Of a stretch of DNA of 64,000 bases, positions 1 through 7,962 are shown piece by piece. The stretch's first letter is position 1. The number at the start of each line of letters is the position of its first letter. The notes beneath the pieces are model-generated. The model saw only the letters and a program-made list of their open reading frames with translations. It did not search any database and was not told where the DNA came from. The stretch lies in assembly GCF_022698145.1 (NCBI RefSeq), contig NZ_JALDAX010000003.1, positions 434,001 through 498,000 on the forward strand, written 5' to 3'. This DNA comes from Streptomyces spinosisporus. GTDB taxonomy: Bacteria > Actinomycetota > Actinomycetes > Streptomycetales > Streptomycetaceae. The translations under genes were made by a program, and so were the position numbers.

Positions 1-318
1 GACCTCGAGTCGCCCGCGGTCAGCCTCCGCGAGATCAGCACGATCATGGAGGACGCGGGAACGGGTGGGGGCCTGTTCCGCGCGATGTGGGCGGACTTCC
101 TGGCGGAGACCGCCGAACTCACCGGTACCGGCGAGTTCCGGGAGGTCTCCGACGCCTACCGCGAGGTGTCGAAGAAGTGGACCGAGGTGGCCGGACTGCT
201 GGACCACGCAGGAGCCGCCTCGTCGCCGGATTCCCTCCACGACGCTTCGAAACTGGTGCACGAGGCCGCCGATGAGGAGCAGCGCCTCATGGGCCGTCTC
301 CTGGAACTGTCCAGCTGA
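1..318 (+). CDS. C-terminal end of a DUF4872 (BtrH-like) protein, partial
   Basis: The reading frame is open from the first base to the TGA at 316-318, so the gene begins outside the window; about 105 residues are visible. The stretch GTGGGLFRAMWADFLAE followed by a helical tail resembles the end of DUF4872 domains, which pair with a BtrH N-terminal domain (butirosin acyltransferase-like). That assignment rests on memory of the motif, not a search. The tail is helical and acidic and ends in LLELSS. The next gene is on the opposite strand and converges, with about 40 bases between the stops. Confidence 0.5.
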   Translation, partial: DLESPAVSLREISTIMEDAGTGGGLFRAMWADFLAETAELTGTGEFREVSDAYREVSKKWTEVAGLLDHAGAASSPDSLHDASKLVHEAADEEQRLMGRLLELSS

Positions 319-359
319 CCCCGCATCGAGCTAGAGGGGGGTGTGTCGGCCGGAACCAA

Positions 360-2597
360 TCACCTGTGAGCCTCCGGCCCCGCCGAGAGCAGATCACCCG
401 CCGCCCGCTCCACATCCCCCACCGACACCAGCACCAACTCCGCCGCCTTCCCCAGAGGGACAAAGCTGTCCACGCTCGTGACCCGGCGGACCGCGCCCCG
501 GAATCCCGCGTCGGTCAGGCCGGTGACGACTCCCTCCGACACACCCCCCGTACGGCGGGTCTCGTCGACCACCAGGACGCGGCCCGTGGCGCGGGCTTCG
601 CGGAGCAGGTCGTCGGTCGGCAAGGGGGACAGCCATCGGAGGTCGAGTACCCGGCAGGAAACGCCCTGTTGCTCCAGGCGGCGGGCGGCCTGCAAGGAAA
701 TGCGGACGCCGTTGCCGAAGGTGGCGAGGGTCAGGTCCTTGCCCGTGCCGTAGGTGCGGGCTCGGCCGATGGGGACGTGGCTTGCGGGGGACGGGTAGGG
801 CGCGAGCCAGGCGTTGTCGTTCTCCTCGTGGAGGTCTCGTGTGTGGTAGAGGGCGATCGGTTCCAGGAAGGCGCTCACCGTTCCGTCCGTCTTCGCCGCC
901 GCCACGCAGGTGCGGAGCATCGCCGCCGCGTCGTCGGGGCGGGAGGGGGAGGCGATGACCAGGCCGGGGATGTCGCGCAGGGCGCCGACGGCGTTGTCGT
1001 TGTGGAAGTGGCCGCCGAAGCCGCGCTGGTAGCCGTAGCCGGCGATGCGGACGACGAGAGGGTTGCGGTACTGGCCCTGCGAGAAGAACTGCAACGTGGC
1101 CGCCTCGCCGCGCAGTTGGTCCGCGGCGTTGTGCAGGTAGGCCAGGTACTGGATCTCCGGGACCGGGAGCAGGCCGGACAGGCCCGCCCCCAACGCCAGG
1201 CCCAGGATGGACTGTTCGTCCAGGAGGGTGTCGAAGACGCGGGCGCTGCCGAAGCGGCGCTGCAGGCCGCGGGTCACGCCGTAGACACCGCCCTTGCGGC
1301 CCACGTCCTCGCCGAAGACGACCATCTCCGGGTGGATGCCGAGCAGGTCGGCGAGGGTGTGGTTGATGGCTTGGGCGACGGTCACGGGTTCGCCCACGGG
1401 GGCGGTGGCCGGTTCCGTCGCACGCCGGCGGGCCGTCGTCGCCACGACGTCCGGGCGCCGGGGTGCGATCGGGGCGGTGATCTGCGGGGCGGCGGTCAGG
1501 GGCTCGCTGTCGAGGGTCTCCTTGGCGGCCGCCAGCACCCGTCCGCTCATCTCGTCGTAGCGGTCGAGGACTTGCTGCGGGGTGAGGATGCCCGTGCTCG
1601 TGAGCAGGCGGGCCGTCGCCAGCAGGGGGTCGCGTTCCAGGTCCGCCGCCACCTCGGACGGCGTACGGTACGCGGCCTCGGCGTCCGAGCCTGCGTGGCC
1701 GAGGAAGCGCACCATCGACAGGTGCAGGAAGGCGGGTTGGCGGTTCTTGCGTACGTGGGTCACCGCCTCCCTCGCCGTCTCGAAGGCGGCCTGTGGATCG
1801 CAGCCGTCCGCGGCGAAATAGGCCAGCGAAGGGCGGTTGCCGTACGCCTGGCGTACCCAGTCGTGCGGGGTCGGGACGCTGATGCCCAGGCCGTTGTCCT
1901 CGCAGACGAAGAGGATCGGCATCGGGAGGCCCTGGAATGCCGTGTTGCAGGCACTGTTGATGGCGCCTGCGGCCGTGGAGTGGTTCACGGAGGCGTCGCC
2001 GAAGGTGCAGCAGACCACCGCATCGGCCGGCCAGGCGCACTGCGTGCCGAGGCGTTTCGCACGGGCGATGCTCCAGGCCACTCCGACGGCCCGCGGGAGG
2101 TGGGAGGCGATGGTCGACGTCTGGGGGACGACGGCCAGTTCGTGGCGTCCGAACACCTTGTGCCGGCCGCCGGCGATCGGCTCGTCCGCTGCGGCGGCCA
2201 CCCCCAGCAGCATGTCCCTGACCGCGTCCACGCCGCCTGCCTGCCGGGCTCGGGCGCAGTAGAACGCGCCCGAGCGGTAATGCAGCAGGGCAGGGTCGGT
2301 GGGGCGCAGCGCGAGGGCGAGCGCGGCGTTGCCCTCGTGGCCGCTCGAACCGATGGTGTAGTAGCCGCGGCCCTGTTGCTGCATCCAGCGGGCGGCGAAG
2401 TCCGTGTGCCTGCTTTCCAGTTGGGCGTCGAACAGGTCCAGTGCCGTACGGGGGCCCAGGCCGCCGACCGGCACATGAGCCGCCTCACCCGCGGCCTCTC
2501 CAGACCCGGCAGATCCCGCAGATCCCGCAGATCCCGCAGACCGCAGACCGCCCACCCCCTCACGGAAGTGCCGGTCCAGGTCGCCCACGGCGCTCAC
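360..2597 (-). CDS. Fused E1 alpha/beta 2-oxoacid dehydrogenase (thiamine diphosphate dependent)
   Basis: This 745-residue protein joins the two halves of a branched-chain-type 2-oxoacid dehydrogenase E1. The alpha half carries the thiamine-diphosphate motif (GDASVNH, about residues 200-206, ending in the NGLGISV segment). The beta half begins near residue 400 with GEDVGRKGGVYGV and continues through DEQSILGLALGAGL and the HNDNAVG loop. E1 decarboxylates a 2-oxoacid and transfers the acyl group to the E2 lipoyl domain; no E2 or E3 gene lies here. The GTG at 2597 overlaps the TGA of the upstream aldehyde dehydrogenase (GTGA) and was preferred to an upstream start that would invade that gene by 38 codons. 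Residues 20-33 are an Ala-Gly-Ser repeat. The substrate could be 2-oxoadipate, given the lysine genes upstream; that is inference. Confidence 0.85.
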   Translation of the reverse strand: MSAVGDLDRHFREGVGGLRSAGSAGSAGSAGSGEAAGEAAHVPVGGLGPRTALDLFDAQLESRHTDFAARWMQQQGRGYYTIGSSGHEGNAALALALRPTDPALLHYRSGAFYCARARQAGGVDAVRDMLLGVAAAADEPIAGGRHKVFGRHELAVVPQTSTIASHLPRAVGVAWSIARAKRLGTQCAWPADAVVCCTFGDASVNHSTAAGAINSACNTAFQGLPMPILFVCEDNGLGISVPTPHDWVRQAYGNRPSLAYFAADGCDPQAAFETAREAVTHVRKNRQPAFLHLSMVRFLGHAGSDAEAAYRTPSEVAADLERDPLLATARLLTSTGILTPQQVLDRYDEMSGRVLAAAKETLDSEPLTAAPQITAPIAPRRPDVVATTARRRATEPATAPVGEPVTVAQAINHTLADLLGIHPEMVVFGEDVGRKGGVYGVTRGLQRRFGSARVFDTLLDEQSILGLALGAGLSGLLPVPEIQYLAYLHNAADQLRGEAATLQFFSQGQYRNPLVVRIAGYGYQRGFGGHFHNDNAVGALRDIPGLVIASPSRPDDAAAMLRTCVAAAKTDGTVSAFLEPIALYHTRDLHEENDNAWLAPYPSPASHVPIGRARTYGTGKDLTLATFGNGVRISLQAARRLEQQGVSCRVLDLRWLSPLPTDDLLREARATGRVLVVDETRRTGGVSEGVVTGLTDAGFRGAVRRVTSVDSFVPLGKAAELVLVSVGDVERAAGDLLSAGPEAHR
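2511..2537. repeat. Three tandem 9-bp units inside the E1 gene
   Basis: The unit AGATCCCGC is repeated three times without change, in frame. It encodes the Ala-Gly-Ser tract near the N-terminus of the E1 fusion. It is probably a flexible linker that varies in length by slippage. Confidence 0.8.
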
Positions 2598-4147
2598 AGG
2601 CGGAAGGAGAGGTCGGGCTCCAGCGTGGCCACGTCCATCTGCGCTTTCTGCAGACGGCCGGAGTAGTCCCAGTTCATCGACTGCCAACGGGTGAACTGGT
2701 CCAGCACCCACTGCCCCGACTGCCGACTGCCGTTGCCCGACTTGCCGTTGCCGCCGAAGGGGAGGTGGGCCTCGGCTCCGGAGGTGGTGTTGTTGACGCT
2801 GACCATGCCGGCCGAGATGCCTCGACGGTACGACCAGACCTCGTGCGGATCGGTGGTGTAGATCGCGGCGGACAGGCCGTAGCCGTGGGCGTTGGCCAGT
2901 TCCAGGGCCTCGTCGAAGGTCCGGTAGATGGCCACCGAGACGAGGGGGCCGAAGGTCTCGTTGAGGAACAGGTCGTCGTCACGGCGCACCCCGTCGACGA
3001 TCACCGGGTGGTAGAACAGGCCCGCTTCGGGGTCGCCCACAAATCCCTTGCGCGGGTTGGCTGTTGTGATGCGTCCGACGCCGTCGGAGCCGTATGTGCG
3101 GTGGTGGTCCTTGATCCAGCCGAGGAAGGACTCGTAGCGCTGCGCGAAGCGCTCGTCGAGCATCGGGCCGTAGAGGACGTCCTCGAAGGCGTCGCCGATG
3201 CGGGCCGCGCGGCTCGCGGCGTCGAAGCGGGCGAGGAAGTCCTCGTGGACCGACTCGTGCACGATGAGTGCGCCGAGGGAGGTGCAGCGCTGTCCCGCGG
3301 TGCCGAAACCGGAGAACAACGCGCCCTCGACCGCCAGGTCGAGCTGCGCGCTCGGTGTGACCACCTGGGGGTTCTTGCCGCCCAACTCCAGGCAGGGGGT
3401 CTGGAGATGGCTGCCGCACAGGGCGCCGATCTTTTGGCCGACGACCGTGGAGCCCGTGAAGCCGACCTTGTCGACCAGTCCGGCGTCGAGGGACGACTCC
3501 AGACCGGCGTACGTCTGCTCCCCGTCCGCGAGGACGAGATTGAGCACGCCGTCGGGCAGGCCGCCTCCGTGCACGAAGAGGTCGTAGAGGGCCTTGGCGC
3601 TCGCGGCGGCGTACTCGGCGGGCTTCCACACCACGGTGTTGCCGGTGACGAGGGCCGGGACCAGGTACCAGGACGGTACGGCCACCGGGAAGTTGCCCGC
3701 GGTGATCACCGCGACCGCGCCCATGGGGTTGCGGAAGGTGAAGAGCTGCTTGTCGGGCATCTCCGACGGCACGGTCTGGCCGTAGAGCCTGCGCCCCTCG
3801 CCGAGGAAGAAGTCGCAGGTGTCGATGATCTCCTGGACCTCGCCCAGCGCCTCGGCGAGCGGCTTGCCGATCTCCTCGGTCACGATGCGGGCGAGCCGCT
3901 CCTTGTTCGCCTCGACGAGCCGGCCGATCTTGCCGATCGCCGACCCGCGCACCGGCGCCGGGACGTCGGCCCAGGCGCGTTGGGCCTCCTTCGCGGCCCT
4001 GGCCGCCTCGACGAAGGTCGACGCGTCCCCGAGCGAGACCTCGGTGACCACCTCGGCGGTACGACCGGGATTGGGGCGCCGGAGAGTCCCGCCGGGAGCG
4101 CCGGCGACCGGTTGGCCGGCCACGATCGAGGCGACGGAACGGGCCAT
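2594..4147 (-). CDS. Aldehyde dehydrogenase family protein, probable aminoadipate-semialdehyde dehydrogenase
   Basis: The 517-residue product has a complete NAD(P)-dependent aldehyde dehydrogenase layout. It shows the GNFPVAVPSW segment near 151-160, the cofactor-binding FTGSTVVGQ at about 230, the general base in LELGGK (Glu254) and the catalytic cysteine in GQRCT (Cys288). It lies 52 bases downstream of lysine 6-aminotransferase on the same strand. The aldehyde made by that enzyme (2-aminoadipate semialdehyde, in equilibrium with piperideine-6-carboxylate) is therefore the likely substrate, giving 2-aminoadipate. Substrate choice is inferred from context only. The stop overlaps the GTG start of the E1 gene, implying translational coupling. 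Confidence 0.85.
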   Translation of the reverse strand: MARSVASIVAGQPVAGAPGGTLRRPNPGRTAEVVTEVSLGDASTFVEAARAAKEAQRAWADVPAPVRGSAIGKIGRLVEANKERLARIVTEEIGKPLAEALGEVQEIIDTCDFFLGEGRRLYGQTVPSEMPDKQLFTFRNPMGAVAVITAGNFPVAVPSWYLVPALVTGNTVVWKPAEYAAASAKALYDLFVHGGGLPDGVLNLVLADGEQTYAGLESSLDAGLVDKVGFTGSTVVGQKIGALCGSHLQTPCLELGGKNPQVVTPSAQLDLAVEGALFSGFGTAGQRCTSLGALIVHESVHEDFLARFDAASRAARIGDAFEDVLYGPMLDERFAQRYESFLGWIKDHHRTYGSDGVGRITTANPRKGFVGDPEAGLFYHPVIVDGVRRDDDLFLNETFGPLVSVAIYRTFDEALELANAHGYGLSAAIYTTDPHEVWSYRRGISAGMVSVNNTTSGAEAHLPFGGNGKSGNGSRQSGQWVLDQFTRWQSMNWDYSGRLQKAQMDVATLEPDLSFRL

Positions 4148-4199
4148 GTCTGTGCCCTGCCTTTCGGTGGGGTGGACTTGAAGGAGTGAGGGGTACGGG

Positions 4200-5540
4200 T
4201 CAGCTCAGGTCGGCGAGGACCCGGTCCAGGGCCCGCAGGGCGAACTTGAGCTCGTCGCGGGTGATGGACAGGGCGGGGCGGAAGCGCACCGTTCGCTCGC
4301 CGCACGGCAAGGCGATCACCTGCTCCTCGGTTCGCAGCCGGCGTACCACGTCGTCGCGTACGCCGCCGTCGGACAGATCGATGGCGCACATCAGTCCGCG
4401 GCCTCGTGCGTTGGCCGCCACCGGTGTGTGCCGGGCTTCGAGATCACGCAGCTCGTTCAGGAACCACGCTCCCACGTCGGCGGCGTTGGCCACCAGATCG
4501 TCTCTCTCGATGATCTCCATGATGCGGCGGGAGCGGACCATGTCGACCAGTCCGCCGCCCCAGGTGGAGTTGATACGGCCCGAGATCTTGAGGACGTTGT
4601 CGGGCACCAGGTCGACCCGGCGCCCGGCCATGATGCCGCCCAGCTGGACCTTCTTGGCGAAGGCGACGATATCGGGCTCCAGGCCGAGTTGCTGGTAGGC
4701 CCAGGTGGTGCCGGTCATGCCGACGCCGGTCTGCACCTCGTCGAGCACGAACAGGGCGTCGTACTCGTGGCAGAGCGCCTGCATCGCCTGGAGGAACTCC
4801 GGGCGCATGTGGTTGTCGCCGCCCTCGCCCTGGATCGGTTCGGCGATGAAGCAGGCGATGTCGTGCGGGTTGTCCTCGAAGGCCTGGCGCGCCTGCGCGA
4901 GGGACCGTCGCTCGGCCTCCTCGGTCTCGGTGAGGTGGGCTTCGAGGGGGAAGCGGACGGCGGGTACGTCGATGCGGGGCCAGTCGAACTTGGGGAAGCG
5001 GGCTGTCTTGTTTGGCTCGGTGTTGGTGAGGGAGAGGGTGTAGCCGCTGCGGCCGTGGAAGGCCTTGCGCAGGTGGAGGACCTTGGTGCCGAGCTCGGGG
5101 GAGCGGCCCGCCGCCTCGTTGCGGCGGCTCTTCCAGTCGAACGCCACCTTGAGCGCGTTCTCGACGGCCAGGGCGCCGCCCTCGACGAAGAACAGGCGCG
5201 GCAGGGCCGGGTCGCCCAGGACGCGGGCGAACGTCTCCACGAACTCGGCGTAGTGCGTCGTGTAGACGTCGGGGTTGGCGGGTTTGTTCGCCGCGACCTG
5301 CGCCAGGAGGGTCATGAACTCCGGGTCGTCGGCCATGCCCGGTGCGTTGAGTCCCAGGGGGGCCGACGCGAAGAACGAGTAGAGGTCGAGGAACTTCTCG
5401 CCGGTGCGCGCGTCGACGATCCATGAGCCCTGGCTGTCGAGCGGGTCGAGCACGAGCTTGAAACCGTCGGTCAGCACATGCCGGCCGAGCCTTTCGTGCA
5501 CCTCGTCGGGGTGGACTGTCGACACTGCGGCGACCGTCAT
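4200..5540 (-). CDS. lat: L-lysine 6-aminotransferase
   Basis: This 446-residue class III PLP aminotransferase moves the epsilon-amino group of lysine to 2-oxoglutarate. The N-terminal block (HPDEVHERLGRHVLTDGFKL) and the LYSFFASAPLG segment are typical of lysine 6-aminotransferases. The cofactor Asp lies in FVLDEVQ (Asp267), and the Schiff-base lysine lies in FAKKVQLGG (Lys296 or Lys297). It heads a three-gene minus-strand set with the aldehyde dehydrogenase and the E1 fusion. Lat also supplies 2-aminoadipate for cephamycin in some Streptomyces. No beta-lactam genes are present here, so catabolism is the more likely role. Its promoter region is the A/T-rich stretch upstream at about 5600. 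Confidence 0.92.
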   Translation of the reverse strand: MTVAAVSTVHPDEVHERLGRHVLTDGFKLVLDPLDSQGSWIVDARTGEKFLDLYSFFASAPLGLNAPGMADDPEFMTLLAQVAANKPANPDVYTTHYAEFVETFARVLGDPALPRLFFVEGGALAVENALKVAFDWKSRRNEAAGRSPELGTKVLHLRKAFHGRSGYTLSLTNTEPNKTARFPKFDWPRIDVPAVRFPLEAHLTETEEAERRSLAQARQAFEDNPHDIACFIAEPIQGEGGDNHMRPEFLQAMQALCHEYDALFVLDEVQTGVGMTGTTWAYQQLGLEPDIVAFAKKVQLGGIMAGRRVDLVPDNVLKISGRINSTWGGGLVDMVRSRRIMEIIERDDLVANAADVGAWFLNELRDLEARHTPVAANARGRGLMCAIDLSDGGVRDDVVRRLRTEEQVIALPCGERTVRFRPALSITRDELKFALRALDRVLADLS

Positions 5541-5569
5541 GGAGGCACCTACTCTCGTTGGCCGTCTAC

Positions 5570-5617
5570 CGAAGAAACTTCGTTGAACGCGAGAATCTGC
5601 GCAAATATTTTAGATAT
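5570..5617 (-). promoter_or_regulatory. Probable lat promoter region with a short palindrome
   Basis: An A/T-rich patch (5601-5617), unusual here, contains TAAAAT on the minus strand (complement of 5607-5612) as a possible -10 box. Between it and the lat start lies the perfect inverted repeat CGAAG-AAA-CTTCG (5570-5582), which could be an operator. No regulator gene is adjacent. Confidence 0.35.
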
Positions 5618-5774
5618 GGGGCGGGTGGGGCCGCAAGGTTTCGTGCATCGGTAGATGGGGGTGCGGCGAGCGGGGCCCGGACGGGCAGGTACCGCACCCT
5701 TGTCCGGCTCGGCTTCGGGCCCCGTGGCTTCGGGCCCCGTGGCGGCTGCAGCGTCGGGCCGAGTGGAGGGGCGG

Positions 5775-5811
5775 ACCGGGCCGGCCGGAAAGGGTTTCCG
5801 GCCGGCCCGGT
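5775..5811. terminator. Perfect 17-bp hairpin downstream of the SARP gene
   Basis: Arms 5775-5791 and 5795-5811 are exact reverse complements around a GGG loop, ending in AAA/TTT at the loop side. It lies 89 bases beyond the SARP stop and upstream of the lat promoter, so it most likely insulates the lysine operon from the SARP transcript. The rest of the 359-base gap holds a direct repeat of GGCTTCGGGCCCCGT (about 5710-5740) and no convincing gene. Confidence 0.75.
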
Positions 5812-5899
5812 GTGCCGCGCTCCCGGGGGACAGAGTCCGGGGAGGCGTCGTTGGATACACCGGCCCGCTGTCAAAGAAGGGCGCGGCGCGTGCAGCCGC

Positions 5900-6700
5900 C
5901 TATGCCGACCTCCGCACCTGCCCCGCATCCCCCACCTGGTGCAGTGACCGGTCCGCGGTGAGGATTGCGCGCTGCAGAGCCTGCACCACCGGGGAGGGTT
6001 CGAGGCCGAGTTCGTTGACCAGCTGGTGGCGGAGGTTGCGGTAGACCTGCAGGGCCTGGACGCGGCGGCCCACGCGGTAGAGGGCGAGCATCAGGTGGGC
6101 GTGGAGTTGTTCGTCGGTGCGGTCGGCGGAGGCCTGGGCGACCAGCTCGCCCAGCAACTCGTAATGCCGGCCGAGGCGGAGCTCCGCGGCCACGCAGCGC
6201 TCGTACGCGGACTTGCGGCGCTCCTCCAGCTCGGCGCGGCGGCGCTGCAGCAGCGGTCCGGCCTCGACGTTGGAGAGGGCGGTGCCCGTCCAGAGGGCGA
6301 GTGCGCGGCGGAACTGGGTCGAGGCGGCCGCGTCGTCGGCGGACGCCGCCGCGCGGTGCCCGCGCTCGGCCAGGCGCTCGAACTCCTCCTGGTCGCTGCT
6401 CCAGTTGTGCGGTGTCAGTACATAGCCGCCGGGCCTGGTCGCGATGACCGACTTGGGATCCAGTCCGGGTGCGGCGGCGGCGACCGCCTCGCGGAGCTTG
6501 CTGATGTAGGTGTGGATGGCGGCGTTGGCCGTGCGTGGTGCCCGGCGTGGCCACAGTTCGCGGATGCAGTCGTCCAGGGCGACGGTGCGCCCTTTCTCGA
6601 TGGCCAGCAGGGCGAGTAACTTGGCGGGTTTCGCCGCGGTGGGCGTGATCGGGCTGCCCGATATTCGGACATCGAAGGGCCCGAGTACGGATATATCCAC
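5900..6700 (-). CDS. SARP-family transcriptional activator with a TTA codon
   Basis: The 266-residue protein has the two domains of Streptomyces antibiotic regulatory proteins. An OmpR-like winged helix covers about residues 1-95 (start MDISVLGPFDVR, then LLALLAIEKGRTVALDDCI and the HTYISKLREA recognition region). A bacterial transcriptional activation domain follows (about 100-245, ending in NELGLEPSPVVQAL). SARPs bind direct repeats next to -35 boxes and switch on biosynthetic operons. The start is GTG at 6700 with GGGGG a few bases upstream. Codon 28 is TTA, so translation should need the bldA leucyl-tRNA. The gene is divergent from the hydrolase/FAD/ACP/KS operon and is the probable cluster activator. 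Its promoter carries a palindrome that may bind the cluster TetR protein. Confidence 0.92.
   Translation of the reverse strand: MDISVLGPFDVRISGSPITPTAAKPAKLLALLAIEKGRTVALDDCIRELWPRRAPRTANAAIHTYISKLREAVAAAAPGLDPKSVIATRPGGYVLTPHNWSSDQEEFERLAERGHRAAASADDAAASTQFRRALALWTGTALSNVEAGPLLQRRRAELEERRKSAYERCVAAELRLGRHYELLGELVAQASADRTDEQLHAHLMLALYRVGRRVQALQVYRNLRHQLVNELGLEPSPVVQALQRAILTADRSLHQVGDAGQVRRSA
6617..6619 (-). other. TTA leucine codon (bldA-dependent) in the SARP gene
   Basis: Reading the minus strand in frame gives AAG TTA CTC for Lys27-Leu28-Leu29. TTA is the rarest codon in Streptomyces and is read only by the bldA tRNA, which matures late in growth. Confidence 0.9.
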
Positions 6701-6717
6701 TATTCCCCCGTCGATTT

Positions 6718-6770
6718 AGTGGTTACTTACCACTTAGTAGAGCTTAGAAATCCGGTCCGGCGGATGTCAA
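6718..6770 (-). promoter_or_regulatory. SARP promoter with an overlapping palindromic operator
   Basis: On the minus strand TTGACA (complement of 6765-6770) and TAAGCT (complement of 6741-6746) are 18 bases apart, a good vegetative-type promoter. Just downstream of the -10, over the expected start site, is a 17-bp palindrome: AGTGG (6718-6722), core TTACTTA (6723-6729), CCACT (6730-6734). The position fits a repressor operator, possibly for the TetR protein at 15125-15715. Confidence 0.55.
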
Positions 6771-6844
6771 CGGCCGCTGGTGGAGGCCCGGTCGGGGCCG
6801 GATCGGTGTGACCTGCGGGGCACCGCGAGCCATCAGGCGCCTCT

Positions 6845-6873
6845 TTGAATCGGACTTTCCTCTTCCGTAAGAG
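6845..6873 (+). promoter_or_regulatory. Candidate promoter of the hydrolase-FAD-ACP-KS operon
   Basis: TTGAAT (6845-6850) and TAAGAG (6868-6873) are 17 bases apart in the plus direction, leaving a leader of about 215 bases before the TTG start at 7096. The 395-base divergent gap is otherwise non-coding. SARP-binding direct repeats were looked for but none is clear; AGCGCC occurs twice 20 bases apart (6872, 6892). Confidence 0.35.
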
Positions 6874-7095
6874 CGCCCAAAGCCGTTCTAAAGCGCCGCT
6901 CCACTGTCACGCTACGCAGCTCCCGCCGAGGCGACGGTCTTCGTAGTTTCGAAACCGTTCGACGCCGCCGACGCGACCGGTGCGGCCGAACGTGGCCGAT
7001 CCCGCCCCTGCGGCCGGCGCCCCTTTCCGAGCCCGACGCGGCCCATCCCGCCGGGACGCCTTCCACGGGACCTCCCGCTCTAGGAGTGATGCATC

Positions 7096-7962
7096 TTGCT
7101 GGCAGACAACGCCCCACCGGACGGTGAGGCATGGCGGCTGCTCACCGAGCACACGGTGGGCGGCGAGCTGCTGCGCGTGCTGGAGCGACCGGCCGCCACT
7201 CCCGGCGCACCGCGTCTCGCGCTGGTCCACGGCTTCGACGAGAACCCCGACAGCTGGACGCCTCTCGCCCGCTGCCTGCCCGCCCAACTGCACCTGTACG
7301 CCCTGCAGTTGCCCTGGTGCTCCGGCTCCTCGCACCGCTGGCCCGGCGAGGGCGGACCGGCGCTGTGGCTGGAGCGGACCCTCGCCCTGCTGCCGGACCC
7401 CGCTGACGCGATCGTCGCCCACTCCTTCGGCGCCACGACCCTGCTCGACCTGCTCGCACGCCGCTCGACAGGCGCCCCGCCACCGGCCGTTCTGGTGGCC
7501 CCCGTCTACCGGCCGCACGACCGGCCCCTGGACCCGCAGTTCTTCGCGGAGGCCGTACGGCGCTTCCGCTCCGTGCTCGGCGAGGGACTGCGCAGCCGGA
7601 TGGGACCGCGCGCCGCCACTGTGCCCGAGGACATCGTCGAGGCGATGACCGGCAAGGTCAGGGAGCGCGTGGAGCCGCACGGATTCCTGCAGTTCTACGC
7701 CGCCCTCGCGCGCGCCGCCGACCTTCCGCTGCATCGGATCACCTCGCCCGTACGCCTGATCAGCGGTCACCACGACCCTTCGGCGCCCCCGGAGGCGGTC
7801 GCCGAACTCCTGCGGCGCATCCCCGCCGCCGAGGCCCGGCAGGACCCGTCGTTCGGTCACTTCTGCCAGGTCCAGGCGCCGGACGCGGTGGCGGCGCACA
7901 TCGTCGAATTCCTCGGCCTGCTCGGTCTGTTCGAGCCCGATTCGGAGGCAGTCAGCGCATGA
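7096..7962 (+). CDS. Alpha/beta hydrolase
   Basis: This 288-residue protein has the alpha/beta-hydrolase fold. It has an oxyanion-region LVHGFDENPDSW (about 43-54), a nucleophile elbow AHSFG (Ser110), an acid in SGHHDPSAPP (Asp227) and a catalytic histidine in FGHF (His255). The first glycine of the usual GxSxG elbow is alanine. Start is TTG at 7096, with AGGAG at 7082-7086; the nearby ATG at 7089 is out of frame. It is the first gene of the biosynthetic plus-strand operon and its stop overlaps the FAD enzyme (ATGA). A thioesterase or editing hydrolase acting on the ACP-bound chain is possible, but the substrate is not shown by the sequence. Confidence 0.8.
   Translation: MLADNAPPDGEAWRLLTEHTVGGELLRVLERPAATPGAPRLALVHGFDENPDSWTPLARCLPAQLHLYALQLPWCSGSSHRWPGEGGPALWLERTLALLPDPADAIVAHSFGATTLLDLLARRSTGAPPPAVLVAPVYRPHDRPLDPQFFAEAVRRFRSVLGEGLRSRMGPRAATVPEDIVEAMTGKVRERVEPHGFLQFYAALARAADLPLHRITSPVRLISGHHDPSAPPEAVAELLRRIPAAEARQDPSFGHFCQVQAPDAVAAHIVEFLGLLGLFEPDSEAVSA

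Noticed and set aside
2598..2711. Longer N-terminus for the E1 fusion
   Set aside because: It would overlap the aldehyde dehydrogenase coding end by 38 codons. The GTG in the GTGA overlap is the normal arrangement in this operon.
4200..5540. Cephamycin-type beta-lactam cluster, suggested by lysine 6-aminotransferase
   Set aside because: No ACV synthetase, isopenicillin synthase or other beta-lactam genes are nearby, and the downstream E1 gene points to catabolism.
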